35,023 nt of DNA, from NCBI GenBank assembly GCA_905215405.1, contig CAJMQE010000038.1:1-35023 (forward strand), in the 5' to 3' direction. The DNA is from an uncultured bacterium. GTDB taxonomy: Bacteria; Bacillota; Clostridia; Lachnospirales; Lachnospiraceae. A model generated the notes under the pieces. The model searched no databases, was not told the DNA's origin, and was given only the letters and a program-made list of their open reading frames with translations. The translations under genes were made by a program, and so were the position numbers. Shown in pieces: positions 7,720 through 17,163 of this stretch (within the stretch, counting starts at the first letter, position 1; every line of letters starts with the position of its first letter).

Positions 7720-10230
7720 CTATTCTTCTGTATTTGAATCTTCATCTTCAAGCTCTGAATCTTCTATTTCCTCACCATTTTCTCCATTAGGATTCGTTCT
7801 GACTTTTGAAATAGTTGCAACCTTGACATTTTCATCAAGATTAATCAGCTTAACACCAGAAGTAATTCTTCCAAGCTGAGAAATATCTTTAACAAATAAT
7901 CTGATTACGATTCCTTCTGTAGTGATCAGCATAACTTCTCTACTATCATCCACTGCCTTAACACCAACAATGTTTCCAGTCTTTTCATTGATCTTATAAC
8001 ATTTAACACCTTTACCGCCACGATGCTGAACAGCAAATTCCTCGATAAATGTCTTCTTACCAAGTCCAAGTTCTGAAACGATTAATAAAGAGTCACCCTG
8101 TGTATTCAGCTGCATACCGACAATTTCATCTTCGTCAATAAGATTCATACCAATAACACCCATTGCACTTCTGCCTGTAGGTCTTACATCGGTTTCCTTA
8201 AATCTGATACACTGTCCAAGCTTTGTAACAAGTAAGATATCTTTTGTATTATCTGTCAGTTTTACTTCGATCAGTTCATCACTTTCTTTTAAAGTAATTG
8301 CCTGAATACCGGTCTTTCTGATATTTGCATACTCACTAACTGGAGTTTTCTTAACAATACCATTCTTAGTCGTCATGAACAAGAAATGCTTTTCTTCATA
8401 TTCTTTCAAAGGTATAACCGCAGTAATCTTTTCCCCTGGCTGTAACTGAAGAAGATTAATAATTGCAGTACCTCTTGCAGTTCTTCCTGCTTCCGGAATT
8501 TCATAAGCTTTCATTCTGTATACACGACCTGTATTTGTAAAGAACATCAGATAATGATGTGATGTTGTCATTAACAGATCTTTAATATAATCATCTTCAA
8601 GTGTCTGCATTCCCTTAATTCCTTTACCACCTCTGTGCTGGCTCTTGAAATTATCTGGTGACATTCTCTTAATATATCCAAGATTTGTACGTGCAATAAC
8701 AGTGTTTTCATCAGGAATCAGATCTTCCATAGAAATGTCATACTCATCAAATCCAATTGATGTTCTTCTGTCATCACCATATTTAGCAGAAATTGCAAGA
8801 ATTTCTTCTCTGATTACGCCTAATAATTTATTTTCATCAGCAAGGATTGCTTTTAATTCATCAATCTTAGCCATCAGTTCTTTTAACTCAGCTTCCAGTT
8901 TTGCTCTTTCCAAACCTGTCAGAGCACGCAGTCTCATATCAACAATAGCCTGTGCCTGTACATCAGAAAGTTCAAACTTTTGCTCTAATTTTTCTTTGGC
9001 AATCGCAACATTTTCGGATCCACGAATAATACTAATTACTTCGTCAATATGATCCAGTGCGATCATCAATCCTTCTAAAATGTGAGCACGTTCTTCTGCT
9101 TTATTTAAATCATACTGTGTTCTTCTGGTAACAACATCTTTCTGATGTAATAAATAGTAATGTAACATATCAGCAAGTGTCAGAACCTTAGGTTCATTGT
9201 TGACCAGTGCAAGCAGAATTACACCAAATGTATCCTGCAGCTGTGTATGTTTGTATAAGAGATTCAGTACTACATTTGCGTTGACATCACGTCTGAGTTC
9301 AATAACAATTCTCATACCCGTTCTATCAGATTCATCTCGCAGATCAGTAATACCATCAATTTTCTTATCTCTGGCAAGTTCGGCAATTTTCTCGATCAGT
9401 TTAGCCTTATTTACCATATATGGAATTTCAGTAACAACAATTCTGCTCTTACCATTCTGCATTGGTTCAATATCTGTAACTGCACGAACTCTGATCTTAC
9501 CTCGACCTGTTCTGTATGCTTCTTCAATTCCTCTCTTACCAAGAATTGTAGCTCCAGTAGGGAAATCTGGTCCCTTAACAATATCAAGAAGTTCTTCTAT
9601 TGTTGTCTCTCTATTTTCATTGATCTGATTATCAATAATCTTAACAACGGCACCTATTACTTCATGTAAATTGTGTGGAGGAATATTGGTAGCCATACCT
9701 ACAGCAATACCTGAAGTACCGTTTACCAGAAGATTAGGATATCTGGATGGTAATACACTAGGTTCCTTCTCTGTTTCATCAAAGTTTGGAACAAAGTCTA
9801 CTGTATTTTTGTTGATGTCAGAAAGCATTTCCATGGAAATTTTGCTCAGTCGTGCTTCTGTGTATCGCATAGCAGCTGCGCCATCTCCATCAACAGAACC
9901 AAAGTTTCCGTGTCCATCAACCAATGGATATCTGGTTGCGAAATCCTGTGCCAGTTTTACAAGAGCTTCGTAAATTGAAGAGTCACCATGTGGGTGATAT
10001 TTACCCATTGTATCACCGACAATACGCGCACATTTTCTGTGTGGCTTGTCAGGACCATTATTTAATTCAATCATAGAGAATAAGATTCTACGCTGTACAG
10101 GCTTTAAACCATCTCTTACATCTGGCAGTGCTCGAGCAGCAATAACGCTCATCGCATAGTCGATATAATTTGTTTCCATGGTTTTCTTTAAGTCTACCTC
10201 ATGAACCTTATCAAATATATGTTCATCCAT
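7720..10230 (-). CDS. gyrA: DNA gyrase subunit A
   Basis: This 836-residue protein breaks and rejoins DNA in the gyrase tetramer that introduces negative supercoils. The N-terminal breakage-reunion domain has the catalytic Tyr in AAMRYTEARLSK. The quinolone-determining stretch HPHGDSSIYEAL keeps Ser and Glu at the usual resistance positions, so it looks wild type. A coiled-coil tower follows. The C-terminal wrapping domain contains a GyrA box, QHRGGKGIKGM, and a second related QHRGGKGVKCY. An acidic tail ends the protein. The start at 10230 is preferred (AAAGGA six bases upstream) over an ATG 11 codons earlier. It follows gyrB by 147 bases and is closed by a terminator. Confidence 0.98.
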   Translation of the reverse strand: MDEHIFDKVHEVDLKKTMETNYIDYAMSVIAARALPDVRDGLKPVQRRILFSMIELNNGPDKPHRKCARIVGDTMGKYHPHGDSSIYEALVKLAQDFATRYPLVDGHGNFGSVDGDGAAAMRYTEARLSKISMEMLSDINKNTVDFVPNFDETEKEPSVLPSRYPNLLVNGTSGIAVGMATNIPPHNLHEVIGAVVKIIDNQINENRETTIEELLDIVKGPDFPTGATILGKRGIEEAYRTGRGKIRVRAVTDIEPMQNGKSRIVVTEIPYMVNKAKLIEKIAELARDKKIDGITDLRDESDRTGMRIVIELRRDVNANVVLNLLYKHTQLQDTFGVILLALVNNEPKVLTLADMLHYYLLHQKDVVTRRTQYDLNKAEERAHILEGLMIALDHIDEVISIIRGSENVAIAKEKLEQKFELSDVQAQAIVDMRLRALTGLERAKLEAELKELMAKIDELKAILADENKLLGVIREEILAISAKYGDDRRTSIGFDEYDISMEDLIPDENTVIARTNLGYIKRMSPDNFKSQHRGGKGIKGMQTLEDDYIKDLLMTTSHHYLMFFTNTGRVYRMKAYEIPEAGRTARGTAIINLLQLQPGEKITAVIPLKEYEEKHFLFMTTKNGIVKKTPVSEYANIRKTGIQAITLKESDELIEVKLTDNTKDILLVTKLGQCIRFKETDVRPTGRSAMGVIGMNLIDEDEIVGMQLNTQGDSLLIVSELGLGKKTFIEEFAVQHRGGKGVKCYKINEKTGNIVGVKAVDDSREVMLITTEGIVIRLFVKDISQLGRITSGVKLINLDENVKVATISKVRTNPNGENGEEIEDSELEDEDSNTEE

Positions 10231-10304
10231 GTCTATTCCTTTCCCGTATCCATGTTTATTCACAATCTTTTCTAAATTTCCTACAGTTATCCCGAATATG
10301 AAAA

Positions 10305-10321
10305 GTTATCCACTGGATAAC
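10305..10321. promoter_or_regulatory. 17-bp palindrome with DnaA-box-like arms between gyrB and gyrA
   Basis: GTTATCCA-C-TGGATAAC is a perfect inverted repeat with a one-base centre. On the plus strand TTATCCACT differs from the DnaA box TTATCCACA at one position; the minus-strand arm, TTATCCAGT, differs at two. Another TTATCC occurs at 10287-10292. It lies upstream of the gyrA start, so binding there could affect gyrA expression. A role is inference only. Confidence 0.5.
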
Positions 10322-10377
10322 TCTTTAGCCAGATTCTATTCTTTGTAAGTAATCTATTTTACTGTATTTGTTTTTGA

Positions 10378-12294
10378 TTAAATATCAAGATTCTTAACAT
10401 ACTTTGCATTTGCCTCAATAAATTCTCTACGAGGCTCAACCTTATCACCCATCAGAGTTGTAAATGTTACATCAATCTCTGATTCAGAACATGATTCTTC
10501 ATCAATCTTAACACGGAGAAGAATTCTTTTATGTGGATCCATTGTTGTATCCCACAGCTGTTCTGCATCCATTTCACCAAGACCTTTGTAACGCTGAACT
10601 TTATTATTCTGATCACGACCAATTTCAGTCAGAATACTATTCAGTTCTTCATCACTGTAGGCGTACCAGCTCTTCTTGTTCTTTTCAACTTTGTAAAGAG
10701 GTGGCTGTGCAAGGTATACATATCCCTGTTTAATCAGTTCAGGCATGAAACGATAGAAGAATGTAAGTAATAATGTTGCAATATGTGCACCATCGACATC
10801 GGCATCGGTCATAATAATGATTTTATGATATCTAAGTTTTGAAATATCAAAGTCTTCATGTATACCTGTACCAAATGCTGTGATCATGGCTTTGATTTCA
10901 GCATTTCCAAGAATCTTATCAATTCTTGCTTTTTCTACATTCAGGATTTTACCTCTCAGTGGCAGAATTGCCTGTGTAGCACGACTTCTCGCTGTCTTAG
11001 CTGAACCACCGGCAGAATCTCCTTCGACGATATAAATCTCGCAGTTTTCAGGATTCTTATCAGAACAGTCAGCCAGTTTACCTGGTAGAGATGTGCTCTC
11101 AAGTGCCGTCTTTCTTCTTGTCAGATCTCTTGCTTTTCTTGCGGCATCCCTTGCTCTCTGCGCAACAATTGACTTTTCACAAATAACTTTTGCAACGGCA
11201 GGATTCTGCTCAAGGAAATAAGTCAGCTGTTCGCTAACTACACTATCAACTGCAGATCTTGCTTCACTGTTACCAAGTTTTTGTTTTGTCTGTCCTTCGA
11301 ACTGAGGCTCCTCAATTTTTACACTGATAATAGCTGTCAGACCTTCACGAATATCATCACCTGAAAGGTTCGGCTCACTATCTTTTAAAATTTTATTATT
11401 TCTTGCATAATCATTAAAAGTCTTTGTCAGTGCATTTTTGAAACCAGCAAGATGTGTACCACCTTCTGGTGTATTGATATTATTAACAAAACTATAAGTA
11501 CTTTCTGTATAAGAGTCATTATGCTGCAGAGCAACTTCAACTTCTACAGTTCCTTTTCTGCCTTCACAATAAATGACCTGATCATAAAGAGCAGTTTTAC
11601 TCTTGTTCAGATACTGTACAAATTCTTTGATACCACCTTCATAGTGATATACTTTTTCCTGTTTGTTTTCACGCTCATCTCTTAAAACGATACGAAGACC
11701 TTTTGTCAGGAATGCCATTTCTCTTAAACGCTGCTGTAAGATTTCGAAATCATATACAGTTTCTTCAAATATTTCTTTATCTGGAAGGAATACGACCTGC
11801 GTACCTGTCTGGTTTTCATCACATTCTCCAACGACTTTCAGTGGATACATAACTTTTCCTCGTTCGTATCTCTGCATATAAACTTTGCCGTTACGTCTGA
11901 CTTTAACTTCAAGCCATTCAGATAATGCATTAACAACGGATGCACCTACACCATGAAGTCCACCGGATACTTTGTATCCTCCACCACCAAATTTTCCACC
12001 GGCATGAAGAATTGTAAATACTACTTCTACTGCTGGTAATCCGGCTTTATGATTGATGTCTACCGGTATTCCTCGTCCATCGTCAGTTACTGTAATTGAA
12101 TTATCTGCATTGATCTGGACATCAATTACTTTACAAAATCCAGCTAATGCTTCATCAATAGCATTATCAACGATTTCATAAACCAAATGATGCAATCCTC
12201 TTGAAGATGTACTACCGATGTACATACCTGGTCTCTTACGAACAGCTTCCAGACCTTCAAGAATCTGAATCTGCTCGGCACCGTATTCTGCCAT
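10378..12294 (-). CDS. gyrB: DNA gyrase subunit B
   Basis: This 638-residue ATPase subunit of gyrase begins with the GHKL ATP-binding domain: RPGMYIG, EIVDNAIDEA, DDGRGIPV and the lid segment GGLHGVGASVVNALS. The transducer domain follows. The C-terminal TOPRIM domain has the catalytic glutamate in VEGDSAGGSAK and the metal-binding DADVDGAHI, then the tail GLGEMDAEQLW. The start ATG at 12294 has GGAGG five bases upstream; a more distal ATG at 12306 overlaps that site. It lies between recF and gyrA on the same strand, the usual firmicute order. Confidence 0.98.
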   Translation of the reverse strand: MAEYGAEQIQILEGLEAVRKRPGMYIGSTSSRGLHHLVYEIVDNAIDEALAGFCKVIDVQINADNSITVTDDGRGIPVDINHKAGLPAVEVVFTILHAGGKFGGGGYKVSGGLHGVGASVVNALSEWLEVKVRRNGKVYMQRYERGKVMYPLKVVGECDENQTGTQVVFLPDKEIFEETVYDFEILQQRLREMAFLTKGLRIVLRDERENKQEKVYHYEGGIKEFVQYLNKSKTALYDQVIYCEGRKGTVEVEVALQHNDSYTESTYSFVNNINTPEGGTHLAGFKNALTKTFNDYARNNKILKDSEPNLSGDDIREGLTAIISVKIEEPQFEGQTKQKLGNSEARSAVDSVVSEQLTYFLEQNPAVAKVICEKSIVAQRARDAARKARDLTRRKTALESTSLPGKLADCSDKNPENCEIYIVEGDSAGGSAKTARSRATQAILPLRGKILNVEKARIDKILGNAEIKAMITAFGTGIHEDFDISKLRYHKIIIMTDADVDGAHIATLLLTFFYRFMPELIKQGYVYLAQPPLYKVEKNKKSWYAYSDEELNSILTEIGRDQNNKVQRYKGLGEMDAEQLWDTTMDPHKRILLRVKIDEESCSESEIDVTFTTLMGDKVEPRREFIEANAKYVKNLDI

Positions 12295-12388
12295 ATTATC
12301 CTCCATTCGTTTGTTCTGTGCTGCGCCCGGATATTTAAACTATCCCTTACAGTACAAAATTTGCAATTAACTTTATACTTCTGTTCTA

Positions 12389-12403
12389 TCTCGCGAAGCG
12401 AGA
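12389..12403. other. Short perfect hairpin in the recF-gyrB gap
   Basis: TCTCGC-GAA-GCGAGA is a perfect six-bp stem with a three-base loop, GC-rich in an AT-rich gap. On the minus strand, the direction of transcription, no T run follows, so it is not an obvious terminator. It could be an RNA processing or stability element. Confidence 0.35.
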
Positions 12404-12429
12404 AAATTTTTACGATTTTTGGGCATTTT

Positions 12430-13515
12430 TTAGTTTTCAGGGAAAACTTGCCCATTTATTACTTTGTAAATCTTATTAATATTAAATCTATTATTAATAA
12501 ACTCTTCCAGCCCAGTACAGGTAATAATTGTCTGAATATCACCAATACTATTGAGCAGAAAATTCTGCCTGTTACTGTCAAGTTCTGATAATACATCATC
12601 TAAAAGAAGAATTGGAGTATCATTGATCACCTGTCTCACAAGCTCAATCTCTGCAAGCTTTAAAGAAAGCGCTGCCGTTCTTTGCTGTCCCTGTGATCCA
12701 TACTTTCTAAGTTCCCGATCCTGAATAAAAAAACTAATGTCATCTTTATGAGGACCACAACCAGTTGCCTTTAAACGGATATCCCGTTCTCTGGTATCAT
12801 GAATCATCTTCTCAAATTCTTCTGGTTTGACTGATGGAACATAGCTGAGTTTTAAACTTTCTTTATCTCCGGATAAACTTTTATGAATATCGTAAATAAT
12901 AGAATTGAGCTGTTCAACGAACTGCATTCTTCGTTCTATGATCTTCGTTCCGTAACTGACCAGCTGCATATCCCATATATCTAGTGTTTCCAGATTTTTA
13001 CCATTAAAACTGATATCTTTCAGAAGTTTATTTCTCTGAACAAGCACTTTATTATAGTTGATCAGATTATGGAGATAAATCTTGTCCAACTGACTCAGTT
13101 CCATATCCATGAATCTTCTTCGTTCTGAAGGACCATTTTTTATAATATTCAGATCTTCTGGAGAAAAGAAAATGATATTGATAATACCAAATAGCTCTAC
13201 TGACTTCTTAATTGGTATTCCATTTACAGCAATCCCTTTGGATTTATTTCTCTTCAAATGCATGTCGATCCGATAACTGATCCCATTTTTTTTCACCATT
13301 ACTTTGATATGCGATTCCTCTTTATCGAACGAAATAATTTCACGATCTTTGCTGCCACGATGCGATTTCGTTGTGGCACACACATATAAAGCCTCAAGAA
13401 TATTCGTCTTTCCCTGGGCATTATCACCGTAAATTATATTCGTTTTACTATCAAATTTCATGTCGAGAATCTCATAATTTCTGTAATTTTTCAAATCAAT
13501 GGATTCAACTATCAT
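12430..13515 (-). CDS. recF: DNA repair/replication protein RecF
   Basis: This 361-residue SMC-like ATPase binds single-strand gaps and helps load RecA with RecO and RecR. It begins with the RecF hallmark LKNYRNYEILDMKF. Walker A is GDNAQGKTN (about 30-38), the signature region is GSQGQQRTAALSLKLAE, and Walker B is ILLLDDVLSELD. Length is normal. The ATG at 13515 has only a weak GGTG upstream, suggesting translation may depend partly on the preceding yaaA gene, which ends 45 bases earlier. No frameshift is seen. Confidence 0.97.
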   Translation of the reverse strand: MIVESIDLKNYRNYEILDMKFDSKTNIIYGDNAQGKTNILEALYVCATTKSHRGSKDREIISFDKEESHIKVMVKKNGISYRIDMHLKRNKSKGIAVNGIPIKKSVELFGIINIIFFSPEDLNIIKNGPSERRRFMDMELSQLDKIYLHNLINYNKVLVQRNKLLKDISFNGKNLETLDIWDMQLVSYGTKIIERRMQFVEQLNSIIYDIHKSLSGDKESLKLSYVPSVKPEEFEKMIHDTRERDIRLKATGCGPHKDDISFFIQDRELRKYGSQGQQRTAALSLKLAEIELVRQVINDTPILLLDDVLSELDSNRQNFLLNSIGDIQTIITCTGLEEFINNRFNINKIYKVINGQVFPEN

Positions 13516-13559
13516 TACTGCACCAACTATCTATAGACTTATAATATTTACAAAGCTGC

Positions 13560-13769
13560 TTATTTTTCAACGGTAAACTCGCTGCCATGGAAAGACACCT
13601 GATCTCCAGGATAGATCTTTTTCCCACGCTGTACTACTTTTTCACCATTTACCATTACTTCACCTTCAGTAATAACAAGCTTTGCCTCTACTCCTGAGTC
13701 AACAAGTCCTGCTAATTTCAGAGCCTGTCCGAGTTTGATAAAATCATCTTTTAATTTAATAGTTTCCAT
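13560..13769 (-). CDS. yaaA: S4-domain RNA-binding protein YaaA/RlbA
   Basis: This 69-residue protein is almost entirely one S4 RNA-binding domain: FIKLGQALKLAGLVDSGVEAK, then GEVMVNGEKVVQRGKKIYPGD. In Bacillus the orthologue lies at this same place between dnaN and recF and is linked to ribosome assembly. AAGGAAG upstream of the ATG supports the start. It is the first gene after a good promoter and a structured leader of about 165 bases, and it probably shares a transcript with recF and the gyrase genes. Confidence 0.93.
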   Translation of the reverse strand: METIKLKDDFIKLGQALKLAGLVDSGVEAKLVITEGEVMVNGEKVVQRGKKIYPGDQVSFHGSEFTVEK

Positions 13770-13797
13770 GCAATCTTCCTTTTCTATACCTCAAATA

Positions 13798-13833
13798 ACC
13801 AACCCCCTTCTTATTTCTTCGAAAAGGGTCAGT
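13798..13833 (-). other. Hairpin in the yaaA leader
   Basis: On the minus strand a 12-bp stem containing four GT pairs (arm 13833-13822 with 13809-13798) closes a 12-base loop. Two smaller hairpins lie upstream in the same leader: TAAGCG/CGCTTA near 13855-13876 and CTGCATA/TATGCAG near 13886-13903. There is no T run, so it is not a classical terminator. Its 3' arm ends about 30 bases before the yaaA start codon. Confidence 0.45.
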
Positions 13834-13938
13834 CGTTTTTCCGGTATTATAAACTAAGCGATATCTTCACCGCTTAACTGATTTCTGCATACAATATGCA
13901 GTTGAACAGTGTGTTAAATAGTACTGTTAAATATCTTA

Positions 13939-13967
13939 ATTGTATGATATTTAATAAAATGTGTCAA
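13939..13967 (-). promoter_or_regulatory. Promoter upstream of yaaA-recF-gyrB-gyrA
   Basis: TTGACA (13967-13962) and TACAAT (13944-13939) on the minus strand are separated by 17 bases, downstream of the dnaN stop codon. It gives the yaaA-to-gyrA genes a start independent of dnaA-dnaN. Confidence 0.75.
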
Positions 13968-14024
13968 TATACGTTTTCCCGTATACATATTTTCAGACGA
14001 TTTCAAAGACCAAAATGCCAGCAA

Positions 14025-15128
14025 TTAAGCGTTAAAATTTACAGGTAAAATCAGATAGATATATTTTTCATCTTTGTCTTTAATAAAACAAGGTGCCTTT
14101 GAATTTACCAGATAAATTGTGACTTCTTCATCATCAATAACACGTAATGCATCAAGAAGGAACTTTGGATTAAATCCAATCATAATATCCTTACCATCTT
14201 TGTTGATAGAAATATTTTCGTTCATAGAACCAATTGAAGAGTTTACTTTTAATTCAAGTGCTCCATCTGTGATATTGATAATAATTGGTTTCTTTTCACT
14301 TTCTCTAATCAACAGAGTAGCACGATCAATACAATTTAAAAATTCTTTTTTGTTGATCACGATTCTTGTCTGATAATCATTTGATAACATCTGGCTGATC
14401 TTAAAATAATCACCTTCGATCAGTCTGGATACTACGATTGTATTATCAAACTCGAATAAAATATGATTATTTGTAAAATAAATATTTACAATTGATTCAG
14501 CATCTGTAGATAAGATCTTACTGATTTCGTTCAATGTTTTACCAGGAACAACAGCTTTAATATCGTCAGCATGTTTTTCGAGCTGAATATTTCTAATAGC
14601 AATACGATGTCCATCAAGTGCTACTACCTTTAATGTATCATTGACAACTTCGAATAATTCACCTGTCATCATTTTGTTTGTATCATTAGGTGCAGTTGAA
14701 AAAATAGTCTGATTGATTACTTCTTTCAGGTAGAACTGTGATAATGTAATACATTTATCTTTTTCAATAATAGGTAAATAAGAAAAATCATCTCCTGATT
14801 TACCAGCAATATTAAATTTAGCATTTTCACATGTAATCAAAGCTGAGAAATTATCATCTGTTTCAATCGTTACTTCGTTATCAGGAAGTTTACGTACGAT
14901 TTCACCAAAGATCTTTGCATCTATAGCGACTTTACCTTTTTCAATAATTTCACCTTCGATTTTTGTTTCAATACCAAGTTCCATATCATTGGCAGTGAAT
15001 TTGATTTCATTCGTTGTAGCATCTATGAGAATACATTCCAGTATTGTCATTGTTGTTTTTGCTGGTACTGCTTTTGAAACAATACCTACACCCTTAACAA
15101 GATTATTTTTTTGAAAAACTAATTTCAT
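14025..15128 (-). CDS. dnaN: DNA polymerase III sliding clamp (beta subunit)
   Basis: This 367-residue protein forms the ring-shaped dimer that tethers polymerase III to DNA. It shows the three-domain clamp layout: an N-terminal domain beginning MKLVFQKNNLVKGVGIVSKAV, a middle domain with TNKMMTGELFEV and VALDGHRIAIR, and a C-terminal domain ending KYIYLILPVNFNA (a variant of the usual LIMPM/VR tail). Length is typical. AAAGGAG lies upstream of the ATG. It follows dnaA after about 300 bases, a gap that itself carries DnaA-box-like sites and an 18-mer shared with oriC. Confidence 0.98.
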   Translation of the reverse strand: MKLVFQKNNLVKGVGIVSKAVPAKTTMTILECILIDATTNEIKFTANDMELGIETKIEGEIIEKGKVAIDAKIFGEIVRKLPDNEVTIETDDNFSALITCENAKFNIAGKSGDDFSYLPIIEKDKCITLSQFYLKEVINQTIFSTAPNDTNKMMTGELFEVVNDTLKVVALDGHRIAIRNIQLEKHADDIKAVVPGKTLNEISKILSTDAESIVNIYFTNNHILFEFDNTIVVSRLIEGDYFKISQMLSNDYQTRIVINKKEFLNCIDRATLLIRESEKKPIIINITDGALELKVNSSIGSMNENISINKDGKDIMIGFNPKFLLDALRVIDDEEVTIYLVNSKAPCFIKDKDEKYIYLILPVNFNA

Positions 15129-15425
15129 TTGTTAATAACTCCTTTCACATGAAATCCCCGGCCCGAAACTATAAATATAATAAATAAATTCAGAAGTATT
15201 AGTAGTAGGGGCTGTGGATTTGTTAATAACCATTCTCAAGCTAGTAAAATTGCAAATTTGAAGAATCTGAAAACTCTGTTTAAAACCCTTGCAAATCCTG
15301 TTAACGAATTATGGATAAATCTCAACAGGTTTACATAAAAAATTCAACAAAAAAGTTATACAAAACAATCAACAGCAAAATCACATAGAATTAACAGGAT
15401 ATAAAGGTCATTTTGTGGATAAGTA
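15129..15425. other. dnaA-dnaN intergenic region with DnaA boxes
   Basis: This 297-base gap contains a perfect DnaA box (TGTGGATAA at 15414-15422) and near matches TATGGATAA (about 15310) and TGTGGATTT (about 15213). It also holds an 18-mer (15221-15238, read on the minus strand as TGAGAATGGTTATTAACA) that recurs exactly in oriC. GGTTTACATAA (15328-15338) recurs at 16897-16907. Origins split around dnaA are known in Bacillus, so this may be the second half of a bipartite origin. Confidence 0.6.
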
Positions 15426-16781
15426 TCACGAAGGACTGATCTTCTTCTTGAGAATATCCACTACATTCTTGGTTGCTTCATTTTTGGCAAGCTCTTTTGT
15501 AATCTTATCAGCACCATGAATGATAGTTGTATGGTCACGATTACCAAGTGCTTTACCAATTGCCTGAAGTGGAGTTGCTGTCATTGATCGGCTCAGATAC
15601 ATAACGATCTGTCTTGGATAAACGATTTCTGCATTACGTTTCTGAGATATAATATCTGCTGGTGTAATGTTGAAATGATCAGCAACGATCTGAATAATAA
15701 GTTCTGGTGTGATCTCTCTTCTTGAATCAGGAGAAATCAGATCCTTTAAAGTATCTTCAGCAAACTTAACTGTAATTTCACTATGAGAAAGAGTTGCATA
15801 AGCAACAAGCTTAGTCAGTGCTCCTTCCAGTTCTCGAATACTTGATTTTATATGAGTGGCTACATATTCTTTTACTTCATATGGAATATCATAACCTTCA
15901 ATTTCAGCTTTCTTATTCAGGATAGCCATCTTAGTTTCGTAAGTAGGAATCTGAATATCTGCTGTCAGGCCCATTTCAAATCGAGTGCGCAGACGCTCTG
16001 TTAAAGTCTCCATTTCTTTTGGAGGTTTATCAGAAGAAATAATGATCTGCTTATTTGAGCCATAAAGCGCATTAAATGTATGGAAGAATTCTTCCTGTGT
16101 ACTTTCCTTACCTATAATAAACTGAATATCATCAATAAGAAGAACATCGATATTACGATATTTTTCACGGAACTGTACATTTGTACTTTTCTGGTTCTTT
16201 AAAGACTCAATCAGTTCGTTGGTAAATGTTTCACTAGTCACGTACAATACTTTTAAGGATGGATTGTTCTTTATAATAAAGTGAGCAATCGCCTGCATTA
16301 AGTGGGTTTTACCAAGTCCCACACCACCATAGATAAACAGAGGGTTATAAACCTGTCCAGGTGATTCAGCAACAGCAAGGGCAGCGGCATGTGCAAGATT
16401 ATTATTATTACCAACAACAAAAGTTTCAAAAGTATAATTTGGATTTAATTGAAAGGTCTGAATACTCTCATTGTTGTTTACTAAGGAAGCATTGCTTTTT
16501 TGATTATCAATCGCCTGCTTCTCTTTTGCTGAAATAATCCTGATATCGAACTCTTCTCCGAGAATTTCGCAGATCGTTACCCTTAGGGGTGCCAGGTACT
16601 TCTTTTCAATATAGTTAACCCCCATCTGATCTTCAGACGCAAGTATAGTAATTTTATTACCTATTACTGAATATACTTGTAATGGTAATATCCATGTCTT
16701 ATATGAAATATCAGCAATTTCGTACTCTTCTTTCATGGTTTCGAGTACAACTTTCCATTTTTGTTTTAATAACTCTTCCAT
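15426..16781 (-). CDS. dnaA: Chromosomal replication initiator DnaA
   Basis: This 451-residue AAA+ protein binds DnaA boxes and opens the origin. An N-terminal helicase-loading domain begins with WKVVLETMKEEYEIADISYKTW, and a variable linker follows. The AAA+ core has NYTFETFVVG, Walker A GGVGLGKTH (about residue 150), Walker B VLLIDDIQFI and sensor 1 IIISSDKPP. The C-terminal domain carries the DNA-binding signature GNRDHTTIIHGADKI. Length is normal. The start ATG has GAAAGG upstream. It diverges from rpmH across oriC, and its promoter lies within that region, so autoregulation by DnaA is likely. Confidence 0.98.
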   Translation of the reverse strand: MEELLKQKWKVVLETMKEEYEIADISYKTWILPLQVYSVIGNKITILASEDQMGVNYIEKKYLAPLRVTICEILGEEFDIRIISAKEKQAIDNQKSNASLVNNNESIQTFQLNPNYTFETFVVGNNNNLAHAAALAVAESPGQVYNPLFIYGGVGLGKTHLMQAIAHFIIKNNPSLKVLYVTSETFTNELIESLKNQKSTNVQFREKYRNIDVLLIDDIQFIIGKESTQEEFFHTFNALYGSNKQIIISSDKPPKEMETLTERLRTRFEMGLTADIQIPTYETKMAILNKKAEIEGYDIPYEVKEYVATHIKSSIRELEGALTKLVAYATLSHSEITVKFAEDTLKDLISPDSRREITPELIIQIVADHFNITPADIISQKRNAEIVYPRQIVMYLSRSMTATPLQAIGKALGNRDHTTIIHGADKITKELAKNEATKNVVDILKKKISPS

Positions 16782-16830
16782 TTACTTTCTGCCTTTCTGG
16801 CTAAATTATTTCTTGTAAGCATATACTCTT

Positions 16831-16859
16831 ATCATATATCATTTTTTTGAAACTTTCAA
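16831..16859 (-). promoter_or_regulatory. Promoter of dnaA
   Basis: The minus strand has TTGAAA (16859-16854) and TATGAT (16836-16831), 17 bases apart, giving a leader of about 45 bases before the dnaA ATG. A second possible start with TTGACA (16978-16973) lies further up, next to the imperfect DnaA box at 16941-16949. Confidence 0.65.
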
Positions 16860-17112
16860 CGGACAATTGTTAATAAAATGTGCATAATTCCAAATGGGTT
16901 TACATAAGATTATTATTTATGTTAAATTACTGTGTATATATGTGGATTAATTACAAATATGTGAATATAACTTGTCAACAAATTAACATCGCTAAGTCCC
17001 TTGTATACTGGGGATTTGTGATTAACCTATAAATGCTTATCCACAGTTATCCACAAATTGTTCACAACTTGTGGATAACATTATGTTAATTAAAGGAAAC
17101 AGCATTTAGTTA

Positions 17113-17163
17113 CCCATAAAATGTTAATTACTTGTCCCCATAAAATGTTAATTACTTGTCCCC
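17113..17163. repeat. 24-bp direct repeat in oriC
   Basis: Two exact adjacent 24-bp copies (17113-17136 and 17137-17160) read CCCATAAAATGTTAATTACT followed by TGTC, and a third copy starts with CCCAT. Lying just beside the DnaA box cluster, they could be iterons or part of the unwinding element; neither is proven. Confidence 0.8.

Noticed and set aside
8645..9973. Long plus-strand frames inside gyrA
   Set aside because: They are antisense shadows of gyrA with composition typical of reverse-strand translation.
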